Shown here: piece after piece, positions 44,501-52,136 of the stretch
How the letters are laid out: every line of letters starts with the position of its first letter
How positions within the stretch are numbered: the first letter of the stretch is position 1
Source of the DNA: Bacteroidota bacterium
GTDB lineage: Bacteria > Bacteroidota > Ignavibacteria > Palsa-1295
Assembly: GCA_018266755.1 (NCBI GenBank)
Contig: JAFDZW010000001.1
Coordinates: forward strand, 1-64,000
Direction of reading: 5' to 3'
Length of the DNA: 64,000 bases
Notes under the pieces: generated by a model
Told to the model about the DNA's origin: nothing
Databases searched by the model: none
The model's input: the letters and a program-made list of their open reading frames with translations, nothing else
Position numbers and translations under genes: made by a program

Positions 44501-46599
44501 ATGGCGCAGGTAATACGCCGACCTGGATCACCCTCCAGACCGACGCTGCAACACTTATTGCCAGCAACGGTATTGGAACTCCGTTCGCAATCGATCTGAC
44601 CCATGCTAACACGTGGACTGGTAACCAGACCTTTGGTACGGGCGCAAGCAATAATACCACAACGATCGATGTCGGTGCAGCCGGCCAGTTTGTGATCAAC
44701 AACTTGCTCACTGACGCAAGTCCGACCAACTGGCTCTCGATCAATGGTGCAAACCAAGTTCGCATGACCCCGATCGCCGGCACGGCGCTCGAAGGTATCG
44801 TCTACTCGACCGGTGCGTATCGCCTCGGTTCGACGACGGCCGGTAACGGCGCGGGTACGAACCCGTTCCTCGCGAACCGTCACGTCAATCTTGACAACTT
44901 CTCGCTCGATTTCACGGTCGGCAACAACACGTCGCAGCTCTTGACGCTCAATGCAAACACGAACGCTGTGACGGTCAGCGGCGCAACGAATAACGTTAAC
45001 GGCACTACGCTCATCAATAACAACGTCAATAGCAACACGTCGATCAACACCGGCGCCAGCACAGGTGCGGTTACGGTCGGTAATGCTGCTGCAGGTGCAA
45101 TCGCAATGACGACTGCAACAACGTTGAACATGACAAGCGGCACGACCACGACCATTGCATCGGCAACGACGAACGTCAATACGGTCTCCGGTAATGTCGG
45201 AGTCGGCAATGCCGCCGGTACGGTCGGTATCGCCGGTACCACGTCGATCAACGCAAGCGTCAATGATGCTACGAATGTCAACACCGGAACCAGCACCGGT
45301 GCGGTGAACATCGGCAACAATACCGCAGGTAGCGGTGTGGTGACAATCACCTCAAACAAGGGTGGTAATGCTAACTCAATCGTTCTCGATGTGACGAACT
45401 CGGCAACGAACAACCTTCAGTTGCTCAACATCGCAGCGGACGCCGCTCCGACGCAGGTCTTGACGCTCAACGGCACGAACCAGGTTCGCGTCACGTCGAT
45501 GGCCGGTACGGCACTCGAAGGCGTCGTGTACACTGGTGGTGCATACCGCCTCGGTTCGACGCTCACGAGCGGTGCAGGTTCGAATCCGTTCCTCGCAACA
45601 CGTAACGTCAACCTCGATGCTTCAAACTTGAACTTCACGTCCAACAACGGCGCACTCACCCCGGTACAGATCGTCGGTGGTGCAACTCCGCAGTTCAACG
45701 TTGCGGCGACAACCAACATCAATACGGGTACGTATGCATTGACGAAGATCGGCAACGGATCGTCGAACCACCAGTTGGAAATCAACGGTGTAGTTGATGC
45801 AGTCTCGGGTGATGCTCTTGCTAGCGGTCACTGGGATCTCGCAGTAACGGGCGATATCGCAGCTTCTGGGATCATTAAGTCCGGTGCTTCGATCATCATC
45901 GATGGTGTTGCAGCAACCCGCCAGGTATTGTCGGATGCCGCAATGAACATCGTAACGAATGCCGGTCAGTTGACCCTTATCCCGGGGTCGGGTACCGCCC
46001 AGGTCACTGGTAACCTCATCGTCACAAACGGTGAGACGGTACAGAACGGCGGTCTTACCGTCTCCAATGGTGGTATCGTCGCTTCGACGGGCAACATTAC
46101 GGCAACGACCGGTGACATCGCCGCTCCGGCAGGTAACTTGAATGCAGGCCAGAATGCTACCATCACCGGTAACATCACCTCGACCACCGGTAACATCACC
46201 GCATCGGCTGGCAACATCGTTGCTACGGCAGGTAACATCAACGCTACGGCTGGCTCGATCCAGACCAATGGCGTCACGCGTATCGCCAACAATGGTGTCG
46301 TAACGGCAACTGGTCTCCGTGGCAACTTCGTCACGAAGGCAGCCAACTACACGGTTGATGCAGGCGGACCGGACTATTTCATCAAGGCTACCGCAGCCGC
46401 AATCACGATCCAGCTCCCGGCTTCGGGTGGTAATACGGGTCGCATTATCGTCATCCGCAATACCGCTGGTGCTGCGATCAACGTCACCAACTCGGGTGCC
46501 GATACGATCGACGGTGCAGCCGCTGTTGCCGGTAATGTCGGTGCTGGCGTAACGCGCACCTTCGTTGCCGATGGTGCTGGCGACTGGGTCAGCTACTAA
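41536..46599 (+). CDS. Giant exported tail-fibre-like repeat protein 1
   Basis: It has 1687 residues from ATG 41536; GTG 41527 would add three. Signal peptide: MRRINKIALALLGLAIASSS...FAQ. Residues about 60-120 hold LLDLTSTTKGFLTPRMTTAQ, a module frequent at the start of tail-fibre-like proteins. The bulk is Gly/Asn/Thr-rich: short NxxGNxTTN repeats consistent with a beta-solenoid, and two long diverged duplications (43000-43290 vs 43727-44020; 44700-44900 vs 45420-45620). Near the end TATTGDIAAPAGNLNAGQNA-type repeats occur. The C-terminal 90 residues (NFVTKAANYTV, then ITIQLPASGGNTGRIIVIRN and GDWVSY) form a small beta domain shared with the last gene of the array. There is no T9SS sorting domain or S74 peptidase. 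It is probably a surface adhesin or fibre; no known function. Confidence 0.75.
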   Translation: MRRINKIALALLGLAIASSSSFAQTSPRVFGAGELKLDDGSGNNVYLSTKTGTLGIDASGNVIPGVQTFPSNCALLDLTSTTKGFLTPRMTTAQELAICGGTPNEGLIVYNTTTHTLDIYNGISWGAVSGWNLTGNTLPAAGGGTGVGQNFIGTLNGQDFVIATNVGVAGSGAGERIRVTSSGNVGISATGSAFTPAKLFNVDGTAGTANVRLASLSGAPLLVPALNLANDGITIAGINGDLLKYDAATVVGTVAWLRTGNTVLDGNNTLGTINDITINIKTNNTTRVTIGNSASANAVTITGNETINGNDQVNGTLSSTGNTTLGTNAATTNSLGNTGASTNNIGNGAGATNNIGNGGGATSNTFGATANLNNFGNGAVNNQYGNAAGTNLFGTNATTNNMGTSGTSTNNILGATNINVTGGNATNIATTAAATTSIGVTAGTNNIAGATNINTGGAATTNINTFAGGGAVNIGGTTHTGAISIAANTGSAITLDVANTANNLIANNINQDNSTVNLLTLTGVNSGNVRTRTLSGIITGSNGVDVTWNGTTFDAHLAPDNATVLFANNRFINTNASTLSITSGNPGTTVLFTAAGNTVNVNNAVAGTTNIGNVAGSTNQIGSSATLNQVGNSAATNQFGNNATSNNFGNVANTNQFGENATGNEFGVSNSAANVTNAIGSNTNTGNVTNNIGNRAGAGAVTTNIGTVGTTAINIGSTGAGGNVSISASNGHPITIDVANTANNLVANNINQDNTTVNLLTLTGVNSGNVRTRSLSGIITGSNGVDVSWNGVTFDAHLAANNSTVLFASDRFINTNASTLHITSGGPAGTDFATFAGTTIGLNNTAVGTNNIGFTGGTNTIAGNTTINNNVNNTTQINTGTSTGAVTIGADNVGATTNIQSRTTSIGTNSASQTVNVGTSGIVNVQGAPVNINQAGAGATNINRTGTGATSIGNTTGGSNFTGRVTLNASTPINDGASDGTSNQVLHSNGAGNTPTWITLQTDAATLIASNGIGTPFAIDLTHANTWTGNQTFGTGASNNTTTIDVGAAGQFVINNLLTDASPTNWLSINGANQVRMTPIAGTALEGIVYSTGAYRLGSTTAGNGAGTNPFLANRHVNLDNFSLDFTVGNNTSQLLTLNANTNAVTVSGATNNVNGTTLINNNVNSNTSINTGASTGAVTVGNAAAGAIAMTTATTLNMTSGTTTTIASATTNVNTVSGNVGVGNAAGTVGIAGTTSINASVNDATNVNTGTSTGAVNIGNNTAGSGVVTITSNKGGNANSIVLDVTNSATNNLQLLNIAADAAPTQVLTLNGTNQVRVTSMAGTALEGVVYTGGAYRLGSTLTSGAGSNPFLATRNVNLDASNLNFTSNNGALTPVQIVGGATPQFNVAATTNINTGTYALTKIGNGSSNHQLEINGVVDAVSGDALASGHWDLAVTGDIAASGIIKSGASIIIDGVAATRQVLSDAAMNIVTNAGQLTLIPGSGTAQVTGNLIVTNGETVQNGGLTVSNGGIVASTGNITATTGDIAAPAGNLNAGQNATITGNITSTTGNITASAGNIVATAGNINATAGSIQTNGVTRIANNGVVTATGLRGNFVTKAANYTVDAGGPDYFIKATAAAITIQLPASGGNTGRIIVIRNTAGAAINVTNSGADTIDGAAAVAGNVGAGVTRTFVADGAGDWVSY

Positions 46600-47042
46600 G
46601 TAACTTTCACCGTAACCCCGCTGCAAATTGTGCAGCGGGGTTACGGTCTTGTTTTCGGTTTTTACACGGGATACGTTCGCTACCGATCCATCGGGTTGGT
46701 ATTGGAGTTGAAAAAAGAGAGAATTGTTCGGTACGATACGGGACGATCAGCGCAGCACGGCAGCACGCGAGACGGTCTCAAACCCATACCCACAGCAACC
46801 GGTAGGCTACCCCTTTTGCGCTATTAGCGCCGCCGGAGCCGGTGCAGAATGTGATGCTACGACTCTATTATATTGAGGGTCGTTCTTCACTCCATACATG
46901 ATACCATATTCGGTTTCATGTCCCGTTCCTAAGCAACGTAGTTCCTTTGGATTGCGCCGTTAATGTGGTGCATCGAGGAATAGGTTGAACACGGAGCTGT
47001 TTTGAGAAACCCAGTGACGATTGTTAACTCATACCCAAGTAC
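46600..47042. other. Gene-free region between fibre-like genes 1 and 2
   Basis: It opens with a strong terminator (46610-46646). The rest, with TATTATATTG near 46869, has promoter-like AT patches but no clear consensus. No gene was recognised. Confidence 0.5.
46610..46646 (+). terminator. Intrinsic terminator after fibre-like gene 1
   Basis: CCGTAACCCCGCTGCA-AATTG-TGCAGCGGGGTTACGG: a 16-bp perfect stem followed by TCTTGTTTTC. Confidence 0.85.
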
Positions 47043-47819
47043 ATGAAGACCACGATTTTTGCTTACCTTGCTCTGTTGCTTTTTGCCAATATCAGTCTTG
47101 CGCAGCACCGGTTGCAGATTGATAATGGACCAAGCAAGATCGGCATCTTAGATGGCTCGCTTCTTCCGGCCGGGACTACCGTCCTTCAATGGCCTGCCAC
47201 AGGCGGAACGATCATGACTCAAAGCGGAGGCATCACTTCATTCAACGGAGTGAGCTACGCGTGGCCTGCGGCAAATGCGGCCGGTGTACTGACCAATGAC
47301 GGTTCTGGAAATTTGTCCTGGTCGCCGGTTGGTGGTAGCACCTGGACCGGCGGCGGTAGCGCCAACACGATTGCATACTGGACCAGCGCAACCAATCTCA
47401 GCTACAACTCAAATCTTACGTACAACGGAACGACGCTTTCGGTATCAAATAATTCGTCTTCGAACGCACTAACCGTTGCAAACGCAGGTACAGCCGGTGT
47501 GGCGCTCGGTATTGCGAGCGGTCTGGTGAAGCTGTCGACTGAGACGATCGCTATGCCCATAGGCGCAGGCGCAGGGAACATCAATATCGTCGGTAATAAT
47601 GTGATCGTCGTGATCACGGATAATGGTGGTACCGGTGGTGACAAGACGATCGTGTTGCCTAGTGGAGTTGATGGTCAGATCTTGATCATTATTAATAATG
47701 ACAACAACCAAAAGGCAAAAGCACCTGCGGGTAGTGGCGCCGGTTCGGATCTTGATACCGCCGCTAAAGATACCGGTATGTGGATCTATTATGCCAGTGC
47801 ATGGCACCGTTTAGACTAA
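47043..47819 (+). CDS. Exported fibre-like protein 2 (short)
   Basis: It has 258 residues, the shortest member of the array. Signal peptide: MKTTIFAYLALLLFANISLA-Q. The N-terminal module HRLQIDNGPSKIGILDG is a reduced form of the H-N-x-Q-x-D-D-G-x-G-H-Y-S-L-I module of later members. The middle has WTGGGSANTIAYWTSATNLS and NGTTLSVSNNSSSNALTVAN. The C-terminal 90 residues (NNVIVVITDNGGTGGDKTIV, then LPSGVDGQILIIINND and the final WHRLD) repeat the same small beta domain as the other members. It may represent the minimal unit: signal, N-module, short stalk, C-domain. Function unknown. Confidence 0.75.
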   Translation: MKTTIFAYLALLLFANISLAQHRLQIDNGPSKIGILDGSLLPAGTTVLQWPATGGTIMTQSGGITSFNGVSYAWPAANAAGVLTNDGSGNLSWSPVGGSTWTGGGSANTIAYWTSATNLSYNSNLTYNGTTLSVSNNSSSNALTVANAGTAGVALGIASGLVKLSTETIAMPIGAGAGNINIVGNNVIVVITDNGGTGGDKTIVLPSGVDGQILIIINNDNNQKAKAPAGSGAGSDLDTAAKDTGMWIYYASAWHRLD

Positions 47820-48145
47820 TGTGCCGATAATTTTTGCCGCTGGCATCAGGCAGGCACAGTTGCCCGATGCGAGTGGTAGTTTCTTGGATTCTTGTGATGA
47901 AAAACCGATCCGCCTTCCCCACAAGCGGCACGGTGTGTGTGTGAAAACCCAGTGAGTTGTCGTATTGTAAGAAGTTACGGGCTTCTCGCAGTACAATACC
48001 CACCTATAGACTTCCTGCGCGTCTGTCCAGAGCGACTAGGAAGAAAAAATTAGTACTCTTGATCTGACGAATACGGGCGTCAAGACAACGAGAGATGCTT
48101 TTTACAGCGCTAGCTGCACCCCCGGGCAGCTTTCGGGATACAACG
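47820..48145. other. Gene-free region between fibre-like genes 2 and 3
   Basis: No gene seen. A loose hairpin CTTCCT (48011-48016) / AGGAAG (48038-48043) is followed by an A-run. No promoter consensus was clear, and no terminator follows gene 2. Confidence 0.4.
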
Positions 48146-49780
48146 ATGAAAAAAGTACACAATCTGATCGCAGGTGCGGCGTTATGCGTTGCATGTCTTT
48201 CTGTGTCATCCGTTCGAGCCCAGCACAATGTGCAGGTCGATGATGGACATGGGCACTATTCGCTCATTACCGGACAGACGGTCAACGCCTCCGACGTATT
48301 TATGCTGCCGACCGGCGGCGGTACGCTCATAACGGCCCCAACTCCAGGAACACCGAGCCTTGTATGGCTGACAGCAGGGAATACGCTGTCGGCTGGACAG
48401 GTCTTCGGATCGCTTAACGCCTTCGATGTCGTCATGAAAGCCAATGGCGCCGAGAAGATGCGCTTGGTCTCCGGCGGTGGCGTGACGGTCGGCTCCTCGC
48501 TGACGATCAGCACCTTCGCAACGGCCGGCATCGTTCATAATGCTGCAGGCGGTCTGCTTTCGTCGGGGCCTGTGAATCTGGCCAGCAATGGCGCCGGCGG
48601 CGATGTGTCCGGCGTGCTTGCTCCCTCAAATGGCGGTACTGGAGTTTCCAACTCCAATTCCAACACGATCACGCTTGGTGGCCCTGTATCCACCGGCGGA
48701 TCCCTGACCTTCTCCGGCGCATTCGCTACGACGATCAACGTCACCGGCGCTACGAACATCACCCTTCCTACCGCAGGGACACTAATGGCATCGGGCGCAA
48801 GCGCCGGCGGTGATCTCTCGGGCACGTATCCGAACCCGACGGTTGCGAAGATAAATGGCGTTACGCTTGGCTCGACGACTGCAACCGCAGGAAATATCCT
48901 GATCGGTTCCGGCAGCCAGTGGGTATCGAACGCAATGAGCGGCGACGTGACGATGAATAGCACTGGTGTCACGGCAATCGGCGCAGGAAAGGTCTTGAAC
49001 TCGATGCTCGCGAATCCGAGCTTGACAGTCACCGCAGGCACCGGTCTTTCGGGTGGCGGTTCGGTTGCGCTTGGTTCGTCGACGACGCTCAATCTTGCGA
49101 ACACGGCAGTAACGGCAGCTCCGTATGGCGATGCGACGCACGTTGCCACGTTCACAGTAGATGCACAGGGCCGCTTGACCGCAGCCGCAAACGCACTCAT
49201 CACCGGCGTCACGCCGGGCGGTGCTGCCGGCGGCGATCTCTCGGGCACGTATCCGAACCCGACGGTCGCAAAGATCAACGGCAATACCGTGCCGTCGAAT
49301 GCAACAGGCTTCTTGCAGAACAATGGCTCCGGTACGCTTTCGTGGGCCGGTGTCAATCACGATGCGACCCTCGCCGGTAATGGCGTGACGGGCTCGGCCA
49401 TCGGTCTCGATCTTACCCACGGCAACACCTGGACTGGCACACAGACATTCGGTGCTGTTGCCTCCACACCCACCACCCCGTCCGCATTTGCGGCCGGCAA
49501 TAATAATAACGTCGCTCTGAGCGGATCCAACTCGTACTTCCGCGTCTCCGGCGCGTCGGGCGCAGTGCTCACCGGTATTAGCGGCGGTGTTGATGGTCGT
49601 TCCATCACACTGCTCAATGTCGGTGCAAATGCGATCACGCTCAAGAATCAAACGACGTCCACTGTCACGAATCAGTTCGATCTGCCGGGAGGCAGCGATA
49701 TCATCCTCGGGCCCAAGGGTGCGATCACGTTTATCTACGATGGTACACTCGGCTTCTGGGAGGTTACTTCGACGAACTAA
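48146..49780 (+). CDS. Exported tail-fibre-like repeat protein 3
   Basis: It has 544 residues from ATG 48146 (MKKVHNLIAGAALCVACLSV, signal ending RA-Q); the open frame begins 17 codons earlier. The N-terminal module is HNVQVDDGHGHYSLITGQ, then LPTGGGTLITAPTPGTPSLV and WLTAGN. Two copies of the phage-fibre motif GGDLSGTYPNPTVAKINGV occur (residues about 225 and 365), and the NGGTGVSNSNSNTITLGGP spacer is shared with genes 4 and 5. The C-terminal domain is ITLLNVGANAITLKNQTTST, then NQFDLPGGSDIILGPKGAIT and LGFWEVTSTN. It is monocistronic in layout. Export by Sec is clear; the later step is unknown. Confidence 0.78.
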   Translation: MKKVHNLIAGAALCVACLSVSSVRAQHNVQVDDGHGHYSLITGQTVNASDVFMLPTGGGTLITAPTPGTPSLVWLTAGNTLSAGQVFGSLNAFDVVMKANGAEKMRLVSGGGVTVGSSLTISTFATAGIVHNAAGGLLSSGPVNLASNGAGGDVSGVLAPSNGGTGVSNSNSNTITLGGPVSTGGSLTFSGAFATTINVTGATNITLPTAGTLMASGASAGGDLSGTYPNPTVAKINGVTLGSTTATAGNILIGSGSQWVSNAMSGDVTMNSTGVTAIGAGKVLNSMLANPSLTVTAGTGLSGGGSVALGSSTTLNLANTAVTAAPYGDATHVATFTVDAQGRLTAAANALITGVTPGGAAGGDLSGTYPNPTVAKINGNTVPSNATGFLQNNGSGTLSWAGVNHDATLAGNGVTGSAIGLDLTHGNTWTGTQTFGAVASTPTTPSAFAAGNNNNVALSGSNSYFRVSGASGAVLTGISGGVDGRSITLLNVGANAITLKNQTTSTVTNQFDLPGGSDIILGPKGAITFIYDGTLGFWEVTSTN

Positions 49781-49860
49781 CGATTTCCTTTTTACTTGAA
49801 AGATCCTGGCCACGGGGGTTGGGAATATTCGCAATTACAACACGGGATACAATCGCAATT

Positions 49861-51972
49861 ATGAAAAAGCAACTATTCACCGCGCTCGTAGTCGCGCTTG
49901 GGTTCGCCGGTGCAGCTTCTGCACAGACGTACAAGCCTGACTACGCAACGAAGGTCGTGCTCGCCGGTAGCGGCACTGACCTTACAAAAACCATCAGCCT
50001 CGTTGGAGCTACGCCAGGGACTGCTGTTACATACACCTTGCCTGACAAACCGGCGTCAAGCGGCTACATTCTTGCCTCGACGACCGGCGGCACGATGAGC
50101 TGGGTCGACCCGACCTCCGTTTCCAGCGCATGGAATCTCACCGGTAATGCAAGCGGCGTATCGAATTTCATCGGGACGACCGATGCTACGAATCCGTTCG
50201 TGATCAAGACGAACAGCGCAACCCGCATCTCGATCGGCGGAACGGGTACGATCAATGTCGCCGCATTCGGCACGGGCATCGTTCATTCCAGCTCGACCGG
50301 CGATCTCTCGTCGAGCCCCGTTTCCCTCACCGCCGATGTCAGCGGCATTCTGCCCCCGGCAAACGGCGGTACGGGCGTGAACAACGGCTCGAACACGATC
50401 ACCCTCGGCGGAAATATGTCCACCGGCGGCACGTTCTCGACGACCGGCACATTCTCGTCCGGTGGTAACTTCTCGACGACGGGTACGTTCTCGACCGGTG
50501 GTAACTTCTCCACGTCGAACGCCTTCACGACCACGACCGGCCCGATCACGCTCAACGCATTTGATGCAGGCGGGTCGAACGTCACCCTCCCGGCTTCGGG
50601 CACGCTGCTCGCAGCAGGTGGTGCAGGTTCGTTCTCGACCCTGACCTCGACGGGCAACTCGACGATCGGCACGAGCAGCTCGGCAACCAACAACAGCTTC
50701 GGTACGGGCGCTAACGCAAACAGCGTTATCAACACGATCGGCTCGACCGGTACGGGTTCGATGACCACCATCAACGGAGGCGTCACTCTTGGTGCGCTCA
50801 ACACCGCGGGTGTTGTACACACCGATGCTTCGGGAGTGCTGTCGACCACGTTGATCGTCAACGCCGACATCACCAACGGCACGATCGCCAACGCAAAGCT
50901 CGCTAATTCGTCGATCACGTTCGGCAGCACCGGTTCGACCCTGACCTCGTCGGGTTCGGTCTCGCTCGGTGGTACGGTTAACTACGACATCGACCTCACC
51001 CACGCTAACAACTGGACGGGCAAGCAGACCATCACCGGCGCTGGCAACTTCATGTATGTTGATGGGTTCCAGGCTGCAGGTTATGTCCTGACTTCGGATG
51101 CTTCCGGTAATGCCAAGTGGGCCAGCCTTTCGGGTCTCGGCATCACGTCCGTTGTCGGCACGTCGCCGATCAATGTCAACACGGTTTCCGGCACGGCGAC
51201 CGTCTCGATCACGCATGCCGACCTCACCGCTGACGCAACAACCACCGGCCTCAGTGTCACCGGCGGTACGGGTGCCGTCATCGGCAGCGGCGCTTCAGTC
51301 TCGCTTGCACACGATGCAACCTTGAAGGTAGCCACGAGCCAGCTCGGTATCGACCTCGGCCACTCCAACACCTGGACGGCTGACCAGCTCCTGCCGACCT
51401 CGAGCTCGACGCAGGCTGACAACATCGTTGCTGTGCTTAACAATAGCACCACGGCGCTTGGCGTCACGCATGGCGGTACGGGCACGACGACTGCCCCGAC
51501 GCAGGGCGGTGTCGCATTTGGCGTGTCGACCAGCGCACTCGGGTACACCGCTGCCGGTACGGCAGGGCAGGTGCTCCAGTCGAACGGCACCAGCACACCG
51601 ACGTGGGTCAATGCAGGTGCAACGACGACGTATGCATCGAGCACCACGAACAACATCGCGGGTGCGACGAACAACTTTGCGATCTCTTCGACGCAGACTG
51701 TCTATTACCTGCAGAACTCGACTGCTTCGCCGCAGAACCTGACCGGTGTGGTCGCCGGCGCTTCGGGCCGCTTGATCATCCTGATCAATAACGGACCGGA
51801 CCCGATCGTCCTCAAGGACAAGAACGCGGGCAGCACTGCAGCGAACCAGTTCCATCTCCAGGGCGCTTCGGACATCATCCTTGGCGTCGATGGTACGGTA
51901 ACCCTCGTGTACGATCCGAACGCCAGCAACAGCACCGGCACCGGTGCATGGCGCGTCGTCGCGAACTATTAA
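49861..51972 (+). CDS. Exported tail-fibre-like repeat protein 4
   Basis: It has 703 residues from ATG 49861 (MKKQLFTALVVALGFAGAAS, then AQ). The N-terminal module YATKVVLAGSGTDLTKTISL, with YTLPDKPASSGYILA, is a second module type shared with gene 5. The middle has the tandem GGTFSTTGTFSSGGNFSTTG repeats (residues about 195-225), then GGTGVNNGSNTITLGG and LTHANNWTGKQTITGAGNF. The C-terminal 95 residues (VYYLQNSTASPQNLTGVVAG, then RLIILINNGPDPIVLKDKNA and AWRVVANY) are very close to gene 3's C-domain (NQF.L.G.SDIILG..G..T..YD). The GC-rich stem-loop at 51982 follows. It is likely an extracellular fibre. Confidence 0.78.
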   Translation: MKKQLFTALVVALGFAGAASAQTYKPDYATKVVLAGSGTDLTKTISLVGATPGTAVTYTLPDKPASSGYILASTTGGTMSWVDPTSVSSAWNLTGNASGVSNFIGTTDATNPFVIKTNSATRISIGGTGTINVAAFGTGIVHSSSTGDLSSSPVSLTADVSGILPPANGGTGVNNGSNTITLGGNMSTGGTFSTTGTFSSGGNFSTTGTFSTGGNFSTSNAFTTTTGPITLNAFDAGGSNVTLPASGTLLAAGGAGSFSTLTSTGNSTIGTSSSATNNSFGTGANANSVINTIGSTGTGSMTTINGGVTLGALNTAGVVHTDASGVLSTTLIVNADITNGTIANAKLANSSITFGSTGSTLTSSGSVSLGGTVNYDIDLTHANNWTGKQTITGAGNFMYVDGFQAAGYVLTSDASGNAKWASLSGLGITSVVGTSPINVNTVSGTATVSITHADLTADATTTGLSVTGGTGAVIGSGASVSLAHDATLKVATSQLGIDLGHSNTWTADQLLPTSSSTQADNIVAVLNNSTTALGVTHGGTGTTTAPTQGGVAFGVSTSALGYTAAGTAGQVLQSNGTSTPTWVNAGATTTYASSTTNNIAGATNNFAISSTQTVYYLQNSTASPQNLTGVVAGASGRLIILINNGPDPIVLKDKNAGSTAANQFHLQGASDIILGVDGTVTLVYDPNASNSTGTGAWRVVANY

Positions 51973-51981
51973 TGGATTGTC

Positions 51982-52028
51982 GCGTGGCGCGGAATTGTGT
52001 TCTGCGCCACGCTACCCGCTTGGGTAGC
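51982..52028 (+). terminator. Double stem-loop after fibre-like gene 4
   Basis: GCGTGGCGC ... GCGCCACGC (51983-52012, 9-bp stem) is followed at once by GCTACCC-gctt-GGGTAGC (52011-52028). There is no T-run, so it may be a Rho-limiting or mRNA-stabilising structure rather than an intrinsic terminator. Confidence 0.55.
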
Positions 52029-52136
52029 GAAGGTGGCCGTTGGGGCCTGCCACGAGCTTGCGCTTCGGCTCCTTCGCTAACCGGCCGTTTCTCTTGAATG
52101 CGGTTTTTCGAACAGCTTGTTTTTCGCTATACTACG

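Noticed and set aside
41575-44883. Long open frame on the minus strand opposite fibre gene 1
   Set aside because: It mirrors the repetitive, stop-poor composition of the plus-strand gene, lacks a signal peptide or recognisable domain, and is Arg/Thr-rich as antisense reading of this sequence would be.
42480-46300. CRISPR-like or tandem-repeat array
   Set aside because: The repeats are in frame, variable and coding; there are no fixed-length spacers or cas genes.
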